From assembly GCA_021734865.1 (NCBI GenBank), contig JAIPIC010000011.1, forward strand, positions 1 to 41,523: DNA of 41,523 nucleotides. The letters run 5' to 3'. Made by a program: the position numbers and the translations under genes. The notes beneath the pieces were generated by a model. The model searched no databases. It had not been told where the DNA came from and saw only the letters and a program-made list of their open reading frames with translations. The DNA is from Candidatus Woesearchaeota archaeon. Its GTDB lineage: Archaea; Nanobdellota; Nanobdellia; Woesearchaeales; JAIPIC01. Positions within the stretch are counted from its first letter, which is position 1. Every line of letters begins with the position of its first letter. Below, piece after piece: positions 15,536 through 24,784 of the stretch.

Positions 15536-16644
15536 ACATTCCACTAATCAGGCTGCTTGACAGGTATATTGGAGCCATGGTCATTGTAATTCTCAAGATT
15601 ATTAAGCCGCTGGTGAGGATAGACAATTCCAGTAAAAATATCTTATGCATCCAATTATGGGGCATTGGTGAGACTGTACTTACACTGCCTGCAATAAAGA
15701 GTATAAAAAAGAGATTTCCAAGCAAGAGACTTTCTGTGCTTGCAACATTCCGCAATAGTATCGTCTATAATAATCAGCCATTCGTCGATGAGGTGTATGA
15801 GATTGACATCCGTCCGTTATCGGTATTGTCCTTTATATTCAATAATTTCCGTAAATATGAACTGGTCTTTGATTTTGAAGAATATCTAAATATCTCAAGC
15901 TTGATTGCTTTTTCAGTCGGAGTTAGGACTTATGGTTATGATCATGGAGTACGCAGTATGATTTATGACAATAAAATCAACTACAATGATAAACAACATG
16001 TTGTCCAGACCTTTCTGGATCTAGCGAGAATCGGACAAAAGAAGAAAGATTATATCAATTATGACAAGCTTATAGAATTGAAGTATTCCTGGAAAGATAA
16101 TGCAAAAACCAAAAATCTAGTAGGTAAGTTAATAGGGATTTGTTCTGGTGCCGCCGAAAGCGGGAGGAGCAGGATTTGGCCTTACTATTCACAACTTGTT
16201 GACAAATTAATGGAGTACGATCCAAAGTTCAAGGTTGTGTTTGTAGGTACTCAAGCGGAAAAGAAGAGTATTGATACTATAATCAAAAAAATCAAGTATG
16301 ATAAAACCGACCGAGACAAGCGTATTATCAATCTTGCCGGCAAGCTTTCTCTTACAGAATTATTCGCATTTATAAAGAAATGTGACTTATTTATCAGTAA
16401 TGATACTGGGCCGATGCATATTGCAGCAGCACAGGGTGTAAAGACCATTGGTCTCTTCGGTCCAAATCTTCCACAGCGGTTTGGTCCATATGGCAAGAAC
16501 AGGAAAGGCAAACTCAATATTGGCATCTACAAAGGATCCAACTGCAGCCCCTGTATAAATGTGCATTTGGGCAGTATTAAGGAATGTGATGATCCTATCT
16601 GCATGAAGAAGATTTCTGTCGAAGATGTAATGGAAAATATCTAA
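15532..16644 (+). CDS. Family 9 glycosyltransferase (heptosyltransferase-like)
   Basis: A 370-residue GT-B protein. The N-terminal domain carries QLWGIGETVLTLPAIKSIKKRFP (42-64), the family's acceptor-side glycine-rich loop. The C-terminal nucleotide-sugar domain has GICSGAAESGRSRIWP and the strongly conserved SNDTGPMHIAAAQGVKTIGLFGP. GT9 enzymes such as WaaF/WaaC transfer heptose to lipopolysaccharide in bacteria. In an archaeal N-glycosylation operon it probably adds a sugar to the lipid-linked glycan; the sugar is unknown. The C-terminal CSPC...C...C cysteines resemble those of bacterial GT9 proteins. Four-base overlap upstream and one base to the next gene. Confidence 0.92.
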   Translation: MNIPLIRLLDRYIGAMVIVILKIIKPLVRIDNSSKNILCIQLWGIGETVLTLPAIKSIKKRFPSKRLSVLATFRNSIVYNNQPFVDEVYEIDIRPLSVLSFIFNNFRKYELVFDFEEYLNISSLIAFSVGVRTYGYDHGVRSMIYDNKINYNDKQHVVQTFLDLARIGQKKKDYINYDKLIELKYSWKDNAKTKNLVGKLIGICSGAAESGRSRIWPYYSQLVDKLMEYDPKFKVVFVGTQAEKKSIDTIIKKIKYDKTDRDKRIINLAGKLSLTELFAFIKKCDLFISNDTGPMHIAAAQGVKTIGLFGPNLPQRFGPYGKNRKGKLNIGIYKGSNCSPCINVHLGSIKECDDPICMKKISVEDVMENI

Positions 16645-16645
16645 G

Positions 16646-17212
16646 ATGCCGCATAAAAATAATATTTACGTTTTTGCAGCAATGATTCTTGCCCTAGTTG
16701 TTCTTGGGATTCTCCCTTATTTTATTGGACCACAGGTACTGGTTGAGTCTATTGGGATTGAGAATGGCTATATATTAGGGTTCATCGTTGCATTCTTTGG
16801 AGGGTTTTCTGCCGGGACATCAGTATCTGCTATTAGTTTCCTTATGGCATTAGTTGCAGGAGGTTTAGATCCGCTGCTTTTAGGACTGATTGCAGGTATA
16901 AGTCTTGCTATTGGTGATTCAATAATGTTTTTTGCAGGATTGAAAGGGAGGGAGATTATCAGTGGAAAATGGAAACATAGGATGGAAAGACTTGCTGACT
17001 ACACTGATAGTAAAAAATGGATTAAGGGATCAATCCCATTTTTATCGTACTTGTATATTGGTTTTGCACCGCTTCCAAATGATATCATGATCTTATTTCT
17101 GGCGATTATTAAATGCCCCAGGAAGATTGTATGGAGTGTTATCGTGCTCGGGGATCTGACATTTGCACTTATGATAACACATCTGGCTGCTTATGGTGTG
17201 CAACTAATTTGA
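16646..17212 (+). CDS. VTT/DedA-like small membrane protein
   Basis: A 188-residue integral membrane protein with about five helices. The central SFLMALVAGGLDPLLLGLIAGISLAIGDSIMFFAGLKGRE and the later YLYIGFAPLPNDIMILFLAI resemble the two re-entrant segments of VTT (SNARE-associated/DedA) proteins, some of which flip polyprenyl phosphates or phospholipids. As the last gene of the aglB operon, one base after the GT9 gene, it is a reasonable candidate for recycling or flipping the glycan carrier lipid. The assignment is by pattern only, and the short length makes it a minimal member. Confidence 0.7.
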   Translation: MPHKNNIYVFAAMILALVVLGILPYFIGPQVLVESIGIENGYILGFIVAFFGGFSAGTSVSAISFLMALVAGGLDPLLLGLIAGISLAIGDSIMFFAGLKGREIISGKWKHRMERLADYTDSKKWIKGSIPFLSYLYIGFAPLPNDIMILFLAIIKCPRKIVWSVIVLGDLTFALMITHLAAYGVQLI

Positions 17213-17315
17213 TTTACCTAAATAATGTTTTATGCCAAATACAGTGTTCAGCTAATTAAAGTGTTAAAGAAGAAGAACTGAGTTGACTAGGAGATTAGGT
17301 AATTTTCGTGAGAAA

Positions 17316-17654
17316 TTAGATTCTCTCAAGTTCAACAAGGGGAATATTATCACACTTTTCATTGTCTGTTATTAAAACATTACGCATTCTCTCCAACTCT
17401 GCCTGTATAGCCAGACCTAATTCTGAAATCAAGTAAATTTTATCCTCTTTAATTATTATTCCTAGATCTATAGCCTCACAAAGAAAATTACTTAACAGAG
17501 TACGACCTATCTTTCTTTTTGTCATATGAATAAAATCCTCAAATCGGTATTTTTTATTAGGTCTCAAATGATAAAAAATAGGATAATGCCATTTCTTTCC
17601 AAGAAAGCAATAAAAACGCAATATAATACACTTCTCATTCTCCATAAGAGTCAT
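17316..17654 (-). CDS. HxlR-like winged-helix regulator
   Basis: A 112-residue protein whose core FLGKKWHYPIFYHLRPNKKYRFEDF, helix TKRKIGRTLLSNFLCEAIDLGII and C-terminal LISELGLAIQAEL match the HxlR fold (GKWxxxIL...RF.EL...IS...L...L...GL...Y.LTELG). The start may be the ATG at residue 4 (MENEKC). Its promoter is shared with the divergent PhnD-like gene. An imperfect dyad (17658-17687) spans the TATA-like element there, so it probably regulates the sensor pair. Two cysteines in the N-terminal region might make it redox-sensitive (inference). Confidence 0.75.
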   Translation of the reverse strand: MTLMENEKCIILRFYCFLGKKWHYPIFYHLRPNKKYRFEDFIHMTKRKIGRTLLSNFLCEAIDLGIIIKEDKIYLISELGLAIQAELERMRNVLITDNEKCDNIPLVELERI

Positions 17655-17657
17655 AAA

Positions 17658-17687
17658 ATTAGGACTAATATTTAAATACTGTCTAAT
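17658..17687. promoter_or_regulatory. Imperfect dyad over the divergent hxlR-phnD promoter
   Basis: ATTAGGAC (17658-17665) and GTCTAAT (17681-17687) form an inverted repeat with one extra base. They flank AATATTTAAATA, a TATA-like sequence (about 17668-17678). The position over a promoter core suggests an operator for the adjacent HxlR-like protein. Confidence 0.4.
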
Positions 17688-17733
17688 GAGATAAAATCCA
17701 TATTCATAACAGATTTTTGAAAGAGGTGCAGAT

Positions 17734-18708
17734 ATGAAAAAAATAATAGTCTTAGTCCTTTTAGTATGTTCGTTAATTGTATTTGGCTGTTCTCAGAATT
17801 CCAATGATTCTGTAACAACAAGCAATGATATGGCCAATAGCAATCCAGACAACAGTAATGTTAATACACATAGTCCAAATATTCAAGGAGAAAAAATTAT
17901 CATGGGTATTCTTCCATTAAGAAATCCAACAGATATGCTTGATAGATTTGGTCCTACTGAAGCTTATTTAAAAGATAAAACTGGTTTGGATATTACACTA
18001 AAGTTTTACCCAACAGAAGGGGAGCTTGGAGGTTATACTCAAGTTGTAAAAGAAATTACATCAGGAGAAATTGGACTTGCTTATCTTGCTCCTGTAACAA
18101 TCGTTCAAGCACATGGTGTGAACAAAAATGTTATACCATTCATTTGTGCCCAAAACAGCGGTTCGCCTACTTATCAGGGTGATTTAGTTGTACTTGCAAG
18201 CTCAGAGTATGAAAATCTGGAAGATCTAGAAGGAAAGAAAGTAACTGGAACTAGCAAATCTTCAACATCAGGAAATCTTTTCCCATCAGCATTACTTATG
18301 GATAAGGGAATTGACAAAGAAACTTACTTTGATGGAGGGATGCAATATTTAGGTTCACATGATAAAGCCGTAGAAGCTGTTCTTGCTGGTACAATGGATG
18401 CAGCATTCATAAATGAAGCTACATTCAATAAATACAATTCAGAAGGACAACTTAGATCTATCTGGAAACATGATTCAGTTGCAGAGTTCCCTTTCGTTGT
18501 AAACACTGACGTAATTAATGAAGAGACACTTGCAATCATTAATGACGCGCTTCTAGTTATGCATGAAACTAACCTTGAAGGGATACAAGCAGTAAATTCA
18601 AATTATGATAAATGGGTATCCATCTCTTGGGATGATTATGCTGCAGCGAAGAAAGCTTGTGATTCAGTTCATGGTGATATCCTATACGATCTTGATAACT
18701 GGAGATAG
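17734..18708 (+). CDS. PhnD-type substrate-binding lipoprotein
   Basis: A 324-residue periplasmic-binding-fold lipoprotein: signal [13 protein letters not shown] with lipid-attached C19, an Asn/Ser-rich linker (20-50), then a PhnD/SsuA-like domain ([30 protein letters not shown]...[27 protein letters not shown]). PhnD proteins bind phosphonates or phosphite, and related ones bind other anions. AGAGGTG (17722-17728) is a good ribosome-binding site. No permease or ATPase gene lies nearby. Instead a chemoreceptor gene follows after two bases, an arrangement like the BasB-BasT and CosB-CosT lipoprotein-transducer pairs of haloarchaea. Sensing rather than uptake is the favoured role. Confidence 0.88.
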   Translation: MKKIIVLVLLVCSLIVFGCSQNSNDSVTTSNDMANSNPDNSNVNTHSPNIQGEKIIMGILPLRNPTDMLDRFGPTEAYLKDKTGLDITLKFYPTEGELGGYTQVVKEITSGEIGLAYLAPVTIVQAHGVNKNVIPFICAQNSGSPTYQGDLVVLASSEYENLEDLEGKKVTGTSKSSTSGNLFPSALLMDKGIDKETYFDGGMQYLGSHDKAVEAVLAGTMDAAFINEATFNKYNSEGQLRSIWKHDSVAEFPFVVNTDVINEETLAIINDALLVMHETNLEGIQAVNSNYDKWVSISWDDYAAAKKACDSVHGDILYDLDNWR

Positions 18709-18710
18709 GT

Positions 18711-20315
18711 ATGCACAACTTAACTAATAGCAAATTACAGTTTAAGATAATTATTTTAGCTGTATTTGCAATCTCTTTTTTTTTGTCAATCACGACTCTT
18801 TATTCTATTGATCAAACTAAGAAAGAATTAATATCACAGCATGATGATTATGGTGAATTTATAACTAAGACTCTAGTTTCTCAGAGTAAACAAGACTTAT
18901 TATCTTTAAACTATCCAGCAATAAGACTAGTATTAGAGGAAATTGGGAGTAGTGACCCACTTATTGCATCAATAAAAGTTAGACAAAACGACAAAGATGT
19001 GGCTGTATATCTTTCTGATGCTTATTCTAATACTAAAAGTAATTTTGACCATTCAGTTTATACTCGGGATATTGTTCATAACGCTACTACATTTACAAAA
19101 CAACTTGGTCAAATTGAAGTTAATCTTTCAAACAGACAACTTAATGAATTTATCAAACAATCTATGATCACATTTTTTATCCAAAATTTTTTGGTAATGC
19201 TTTGTATCTTAATTGTAATTTATTTCTTCATGAACAGAATGATTGTTAAACCAATCACTAAACTTAACGAATCAACCAGAAAAATAGGAGATGGTGATCT
19301 AGATATCCAAATTTCAAATAATTCAAAAGATGAAATTGGTGTATTAGCAAGAACTTTTAATTCAACTGTTGAAAAGCTAAGAAATCTTGTTACAAATATC
19401 AAAAACAATATTGTGGAGTCAAAACAAATATCAGAAGAAATATCACATAGTTCAAAAAGCATGAATGACGCAACTGCGATGATTAATGATTCAATCGAAC
19501 AAATCAGTTCAGGAACATCTAAGCTTAGAAATGTTGTCAAGACGAATTATAAACTAATGACAGAAAAGCTTGAAAGCAATATAAATGATGTTTCACATCT
19601 ATCTAAGGAGATTACTAAAGATACAAAAGACATGAGTGCAATCTTGAGTAATACGTCTGTCATTACAACACAAGCGAGTCAAAAACTAAATTTATTCTAT
19701 GATTTCATAGGTACATCAATAAAGGATGTCGAACATTTAAGTGATAAAATTGTGCGTATCTCAAATTTTGTAGAAAACATCCATAAAATCTCTGATGAGA
19801 CAAACCTTCTTGCTTTAAATGCGGCTATTGAAGCAGCTAGAGCTGGTTCATCTGGAAAGGGTTTCGCAGTTGTTGCTGGTGAAGTAAAAAAGCTTGCAGA
19901 ACAAACACAGGGTGCTACAAAAGAGATAGTTAAGCTAATAGATGATATCCAACAATCATCTAATAATACCTACACTAATATGAAAGATGGAAGTGCGGAT
20001 CTTAAGACAGGCATCAAGACGATCAGTGATGCTTTAGATTCTTTCAAAACAGTAAATGATAGTATCAGGACAGTAATTTTAAGAGTAAATGATATTGAAT
20101 CAAGTTCAAACCTCCAATTAGAAAACTCTAAAGCAACAAAAGAAAGCCTAGCCATACTTAATGAAGTCGCAACAGATTTTACTGATAAAGTAAGCCTTGT
20201 TATGAAGAGTATTGGTGAAACACATGAGGCCATGCGGGGTATCGCAAATTCTTCTGAGAAACTAACTAAAAGGGCAGATATGTTGAATACTCTTGTAAAT
20301 AACTTCAAGTTATAA
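18711..20315 (+). CDS. Methyl-accepting chemotaxis protein partnered with PhnD-like lipoprotein
   Basis: A 534-residue transducer: TM1 11-31, extracellular region about 32-152, TM2 153-174, HAMP about 175-228 ([20 protein letters not shown]), and a cytoplasmic coiled coil with the CheA/CheW-binding tip [18 protein letters not shown] (362-379). The extracellular domain is short (about 120 residues) and shows no clear Cache signature, consistent with docking a separate binding protein instead of binding a ligand itself. It starts two bases after the lipoprotein stop. No cheA, cheW or archaellum genes are in the window. Confidence 0.93.
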   Translation: MHNLTNSKLQFKIIILAVFAISFFLSITTLYSIDQTKKELISQHDDYGEFITKTLVSQSKQDLLSLNYPAIRLVLEEIGSSDPLIASIKVRQNDKDVAVYLSDAYSNTKSNFDHSVYTRDIVHNATTFTKQLGQIEVNLSNRQLNEFIKQSMITFFIQNFLVMLCILIVIYFFMNRMIVKPITKLNESTRKIGDGDLDIQISNNSKDEIGVLARTFNSTVEKLRNLVTNIKNNIVESKQISEEISHSSKSMNDATAMINDSIEQISSGTSKLRNVVKTNYKLMTEKLESNINDVSHLSKEITKDTKDMSAILSNTSVITTQASQKLNLFYDFIGTSIKDVEHLSDKIVRISNFVENIHKISDETNLLALNAAIEAARAGSSGKGFAVVAGEVKKLAEQTQGATKEIVKLIDDIQQSSNNTYTNMKDGSADLKTGIKTISDALDSFKTVNDSIRTVILRVNDIESSSNLQLENSKATKESLAILNEVATDFTDKVSLVMKSIGETHEAMRGIANSSEKLTKRADMLNTLVNNFKL

Positions 20316-20428
20316 TCTACTTATTTCTTTATGTGATAGTCAGCCTAATCATCCCAATCATCATTAAATTCATTAGCACAGGACATACCTACACACAGTT
20401 TATATTTGTTTTATTGAGATTTAATTTT

Positions 20429-20932
20429 ATGATTATTAAGATTAAATACATCCCCATAACTCGCGTATATAAATCAAAACGAGGCCTATCTGAGAAACTC
20501 ATCAGAAAAAGGCTTGAAAAGTCAGGCTGGGTAGTCTGGAGAGGAGGTTTTATTAATGCAGTTCGTAAAAACTACCTTTATCCAAATGTTGAAAAGAAAT
20601 ACAAAAAACTGAATGCTCTCATGGACAGGGAAGACCTGATTTATTTATCTTATATGGCAAAGATACATCACGGGATGCCTGATTTCTTGTGCTATAGGGA
20701 GGGGTTCGCAAGTGATTCAAATGGTTTTAAATTTGTTGAGTGCAAGTTAGGATATGAGCAGTTAAGCGATCGTCAGAAGACATGCATTGCAAAATTACTA
20801 AAAAGAGGTTTTAAAGTCGAGGTCCATAAGATGGTGCATGGCAGCATAAAACTAAGAGTATGTAAATATAATATCATAACAGGGGAGAAAAAAGTGATTG
20901 CACAACAAAAAAGACTTGTATTAAGATGGTAA
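20429..20932 (+). CDS. VRR-NUC domain nuclease, standalone
   Basis: A 167-residue protein from the ATG at 20429. The ORF track starts at 20333, but that extension reads as hydrophobic filler, and TTTATATTT (20399-20407) lies about 26 bases before this ATG, which suggests a leaderless start. The C-terminal half has the PD-(D/E)xK nuclease core of VRR-NUC proteins: HGMPDFLCYR, then FKFVECKLG, then LSDRQKTCIAKLLKRGFKVEVHK. Standalone VRR-NUC proteins act on branched or flapped DNA or occur in phages and mobile elements. The N-terminal part (SEKLIRKRLEKSGWVVWRGG) fits the same family. The substrate is unknown. Confidence 0.75.
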   Translation: MIIKIKYIPITRVYKSKRGLSEKLIRKRLEKSGWVVWRGGFINAVRKNYLYPNVEKKYKKLNALMDREDLIYLSYMAKIHHGMPDFLCYREGFASDSNGFKFVECKLGYEQLSDRQKTCIAKLLKRGFKVEVHKMVHGSIKLRVCKYNIITGEKKVIAQQKRLVLRW

Positions 20933-20961
20933 GTAATTGGATATGAAATGTCAGTAATTCA

Positions 20962-21052
20962 TATCATTTATTGATATTACTTATTAGTATTATTCATTAA
21001 TATTACTTGTTGGTATTACTTGTTGGTATTACTTGTTGGTATTATTTATATT
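20962..21052. repeat. 13-bp tandem repeat, about seven units
   Basis: Three perfect copies of TATTACTTGTTGG occupy 21001-21039. Degenerate units in the same register extend upstream (TATTACTTATTAG 20975-20987, TATTATTCATTAA 20988-21000, TATCATTTATTGA 20962-20974), and one partial unit follows (TATTATTTATATT 21040-21052). The array lies between the VRR-NUC stop and the likely AEC start, and the track's start codon (21020) falls within it. Confidence 0.85.
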
Positions 21053-21085
21053 AGTTTTTTATATTACTTAGAATTATTCAAAATA

Positions 21086-21943
21086 ATGAATGTGCTTCTC
21101 CTAATATCATTTTTATTTGGTATAGCAGTTAAGTTTTCATCCGGTAAACATGATCAGGTGAGAAAAATTGTCAATAATTATCTCATGTATATAGGATTGC
21201 CTTTATTGATATTTCTTGCATTTTTAAACAGTGTGGATATTGATTATGGTAAGATTATCTTGATAGGTACAGTATTCAATCTAATTGCCCTTGTATTATT
21301 TTATTTTGTAATAAGCATAATGAATATCGACGTCAAGAGAAAGGCCTCGATGTATCTCTGTACAACTTTTGGCAACTATGGTTTCGTAGGAATTCCGTTT
21401 GGAATAATATTTTTTGGAGATATAGGGGGTTCAGTTGCCGCAATCATGTCCATTATTACAGCATTGTTGCATTTTACAATTGGTGTTGTTCTGGCTAATA
21501 GTTTTCTTAAGAAAAAAGAGTACTCAATAAAGAGCCTTCTGAATCCAATCTCTTTAGGAATATTGCTAGCTTTCATTCTGTCAAGATTTAATATGCAGGT
21601 TCCTGAGTTAATAGGACAAATATCATCATTAAGCACATATTTACTTCTGTTTGTGATTGGTATGTCTATTGAATTTAAGCATCCGGGAAGAGGCTATATC
21701 AGCAGTTTTATAATCAAATTCATTGCTGCTCCAACAATCATGATTATCCTTGTCTTTCTTCTAGGTGTATCGAAATATTCTGATTATTATCCACTCATCC
21801 TGCTTTCGTTCATGCCGGGGGCAATGTCCAATACTGTATTGGCCAGTAAGTATAAGTTTGATGATACATTTGCATCGAATCTTGTATCGGTTAGTACATT
21901 TATCGTCGTAGCTGTGATGTTAGTAATCTCTTTCTTCAGATAG
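21086..21943 (+). CDS. Auxin efflux carrier (AEC) family transporter
   Basis: A 285-residue membrane protein from the ATG at 21086; the upstream extension in the ORF track comes from the tandem repeat. It has about ten helices in two inverted halves: NNYLMYIGLPLLIFLAFLN starts the first crossing region with its conserved Pro, TTFGNYGFVGIPFG is the typical AEC NxG(F/N)xG(I/L)P motif, and LLSFMPGAMSNTVLASKYKFD near the C-terminus is the second crossover. Family members export organic anions; the substrate here is unknown. The tandem array immediately upstream could affect expression. Confidence 0.85.
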   Translation: MNVLLLISFLFGIAVKFSSGKHDQVRKIVNNYLMYIGLPLLIFLAFLNSVDIDYGKIILIGTVFNLIALVLFYFVISIMNIDVKRKASMYLCTTFGNYGFVGIPFGIIFFGDIGGSVAAIMSIITALLHFTIGVVLANSFLKKKEYSIKSLLNPISLGILLAFILSRFNMQVPELIGQISSLSTYLLLFVIGMSIEFKHPGRGYISSFIIKFIAAPTIMIILVFLLGVSKYSDYYPLILLSFMPGAMSNTVLASKYKFDDTFASNLVSVSTFIVVAVMLVISFFR

Positions 21944-22040
21944 CAAAAGTTGAGATATCTCACAACCATAATAAAAATGGATTAATCTGTAAGATAAATA
22001 AGACTCAAGAATAACATACGACAGTTAAAAAAATATGTCC

Positions 22041-22862
22041 TTAATCAGTTTCTAGGTTAATCCTCTTAATATCTTCTTCGGATAGCTTCCAACCGATTGA
22101 TCCCAGATTCTCCATGATATGGTCTTCGTTGACTGCTTTTGGTATAGTTATAACACCTTTCTGAGAGATAAGCCAGTTCAGTGCGACTTGTACGGGCGTT
22201 TTGGAGTACTTTGCGGCCAGTTCATCCACTATCCCTGGATAGCTGAACGCTAGGCTTCCTCTTGCAATTGGTTTGTAAGCGATTATGGCAATATTATTTT
22301 TATGGCAATATGGTATTACTTCTTCTTCTGGTTCCCTATGGAGAAGATTATACTCTATTTGATTTGCCACAATCGGATGTTTTGAGTGCATAACAGCCTC
22401 TTCCATCTGATCGACTGTGAAATTGCTGACTCCAATGCATCTCACGATTTTCTGATCCACAAGATCATTCATAGCTTTGATAGATTCTGATAGTGGAAAT
22501 AATGGATTTGGCCAGTGAATAAGATACAGGTCAATATAGTCTGTCCTAAGTCTCTGAAGGCTGTTCTTAGCTGCTTCAATTATACCTTTGTATGATAAGT
22601 TATCCCTCCATACCTTTGATGTAAGAATGATATCCTTTCGTGGTAGGTCTGTGATGGCTTGCCCGATTAATTCCTCAGCATGTCCCTCACCATAGACCTC
22701 AGCGGTATCTATATGACTAATACCAAGCCCTATAGCTTTCTTAATAGAATTAATGGCTTCTTTATCTTTTGAGGTGTCCTTAATAAACCCGCCTCCAACA
22801 AGCCATGAACCTATGCCAAGTACAGGTATTTTCAGGCCGCCTTGTAGTTTTTTGTATTCCAT
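22041..22862 (-). CDS. Aldo/keto reductase
   Basis: An NAD(P)H-dependent (alpha/beta)8 oxidoreductase of about 273 residues from the ATG at 22862; a GTG at 22895 would add 11 residues. The catalytic tetrad is complete in HIDTAEVYGEG (Asp and Tyr), LTSKVW (Lys) and YLIHWP (His); these are D63, Y68, K94 and H127 in the longer numbering. GVSNFTVDQME and the C-terminal ITIPKAVNEDHIMENL are the cofactor-binding loops. It reduces aldehydes or ketones, and the substrate cannot be read from sequence. It is monocistronic, convergent with the AEC gene. Confidence 0.92.
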   Translation of the reverse strand: MEYKKLQGGLKIPVLGIGSWLVGGGFIKDTSKDKEAINSIKKAIGLGISHIDTAEVYGEGHAEELIGQAITDLPRKDIILTSKVWRDNLSYKGIIEAAKNSLQRLRTDYIDLYLIHWPNPLFPLSESIKAMNDLVDQKIVRCIGVSNFTVDQMEEAVMHSKHPIVANQIEYNLLHREPEEEVIPYCHKNNIAIIAYKPIARGSLAFSYPGIVDELAAKYSKTPVQVALNWLISQKGVITIPKAVNEDHIMENLGSIGWKLSEEDIKRINLETD

Positions 22863-22957
22863 GATGGAGTTTTTGATTAGTTTATCCCACAACACATTTA
22901 CTACTATACCTTAATAAATATATCGAAAAATAATAAAAAATACGATTTTGTTCCAAG

Positions 22958-24571
22958 TCAGGAGTTTCGAATAAGGGCTTTCAATTCTGAAAGCTTCTGT
23001 TCAATGTCCTGAATTTTGTCCAAGATGCTATTGCTCTCATTTCCCAGAGTAACTTCACTGCCTGTATCAGGTACGACAGTTCCCTCTTTTACAAATTGCT
23101 GTACTTCCTCATCTGTCTTGAAAGCAAGGACTTCGTTCGTTTGGCTGTCTACGAATACAGTATATGAGACACCAGCATAATCTATTGGTGTTATAGACAG
23201 CATCCAATAAAGCCTCCCTTCTACGACATATGGTCTGGGTTCAATTACCCTGCTTGTGGCCCAGTCAATTACTGGAAACTCCTGTTTGACATACGATACG
23301 ACCCTTACGGGGCCTGTCAAAGTTTGTTCATCATCCAGTTCAAGAAGGTCAATACGACCAGACATCCCATCCACAAGGAATATCTTAAAGACACCATAAC
23401 TTTGACCATAAGGTTCAGTTGCTACTATCCATTTCAATCCATCCTCTGTTGGTATCAAGAAAGGCTGTCTATTGGCTTCTCCGTATACATCAGATATTTC
23501 TATCTGATCTTCGTGCAGGAACCATGTGTTGATTATACCAAGATGGTATTTATAGGAATCAACATAGAGGCGTGCAAGGCTCTCAGGATAGACTACATTA
23601 TCTGCAAATAGCGGATCTTTCTCTATCTCTTCAGGTGTGAGGAATTCAGCAGAACCATCCTTATAGACTTTGAAAGCTCCATTGAAATATGGGACCATGA
23701 CCGGGAACATAAATCGATATCCAATTGTCGGTACGATCGTTATCACTTCATCACCGTCCATAAGGTAATATACTTCATCCACATCAATAAAGAATTTCTT
23801 TTTGTATATCGTCCAAAAGATGTTATCAAATATTCCAATGTCTTCCCCTATTTCCATCTCTGAGTTAACCAATCGAGTCTTTCGTTCAGATACATCAGCC
23901 TGGCCAATCATCAGGCCATTGACTTTTTGTGTAAAATACAGTATTGTACCATCTGGGACTCTTGGTGCTGTCCAGACGAGACTGCCATTTATATTGACAA
24001 TATCCAGGCCACCAATGCGCTCGGTTGACTTCTGGAGACTATCCTGTAGATACCTGTAAGCTACAGGCATGGGAAGCATTCTAAGAGTTGTAGAGTCTGG
24101 AAGTTTCTGAATCTTATTATACTCTGTCGATTGAACAATATTATGCTGTACGATGAGGTCATTGAATGACATCACAAGCATTAACAGGATTCCAATTGTA
24201 ATCAGGACGGATGATGTGACCCTGCTCCTCCGAATCATCATAATTGAGCCTGCTACAACAAATGCAACAGATATAAACAGCATAGGTACTCTGTAAAATA
24301 CCATCAGGAATTCGTGGAACCAAGGGCGAAATATATAAATGAATACCAGCAGTGCTGCAACAATTAAAAGGGCAGAATACAATGTTCTCTTATCGCCCAT
24401 AGATATTATCTTTGCTTCCTTGATCTCTGGATCTTTCTTTGTTTTCATACGCCCCACCTTTTTACGATTCATCAAAAAAAACATGGCCAATAAGCCTAAG
24501 AGGATATTTTGAGTTATCAGAGCAAGACCTACTCCAATAAGTACAGGCACCCAATTTCCTTTAATTTTCAT
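22958..24571 (-). CDS. Unknown membrane protein with large extracytoplasmic domain
   Basis: A 537-residue protein with two N-terminal helices (WVPVLIGVGLALITQNILLGLLAMFFLM), a basic loop, and three more helices (about 63-82, 88-112, 120-137). A mostly beta domain of about 360 residues follows (LYFTQKVNGLMIGQADVSERK, YVVEGRLYWMLSITPIDYAGVSYTVFVD), ending in an amphipathic coiled coil (ILDKIQDIEQKLSELKALI). I do not recognise a family, although the soluble part reads like a conserved, folded enzyme or binding domain. It is monocistronic. Confidence 0.8.
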   Translation of the reverse strand: MKIKGNWVPVLIGVGLALITQNILLGLLAMFFLMNRKKVGRMKTKKDPEIKEAKIISMGDKRTLYSALLIVAALLVFIYIFRPWFHEFLMVFYRVPMLFISVAFVVAGSIMMIRRSRVTSSVLITIGILLMLVMSFNDLIVQHNIVQSTEYNKIQKLPDSTTLRMLPMPVAYRYLQDSLQKSTERIGGLDIVNINGSLVWTAPRVPDGTILYFTQKVNGLMIGQADVSERKTRLVNSEMEIGEDIGIFDNIFWTIYKKKFFIDVDEVYYLMDGDEVITIVPTIGYRFMFPVMVPYFNGAFKVYKDGSAEFLTPEEIEKDPLFADNVVYPESLARLYVDSYKYHLGIINTWFLHEDQIEISDVYGEANRQPFLIPTEDGLKWIVATEPYGQSYGVFKIFLVDGMSGRIDLLELDDEQTLTGPVRVVSYVKQEFPVIDWATSRVIEPRPYVVEGRLYWMLSITPIDYAGVSYTVFVDSQTNEVLAFKTDEEVQQFVKEGTVVPDTGSEVTLGNESNSILDKIQDIEQKLSELKALIRNS

Positions 24572-24784
24572 TTGTTCTTAAATCAATAAACTCAGTTATA
24601 ACCAATCTTAATAAACAGTCTATTTAAGTTTAACTGTTAATATCTAATCATATTGAGTGAAATCTGCAAAACAAGCAAGTTGAATCCGCAAACAGGCATT
24701 TTGTTTCTCTTTGTTGTTCAAGGCAGTATTTTTTCCGGGTTTGCATCAATAACGGTTAAAAATACCTTCACTTTGGTTTGTGTT

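Noticed and set aside
20333-20428. N-terminal 32-residue hydrophobic extension of the VRR-NUC ORF
   Set aside because: A TATA-like box lies within it and a leaderless ATG at 20429 fits better, so it is more likely a promoter than a signal peptide.
20962-21052. Possible CRISPR array
   Set aside because: The 13-bp units are directly tandem without spacers and no cas gene is present.
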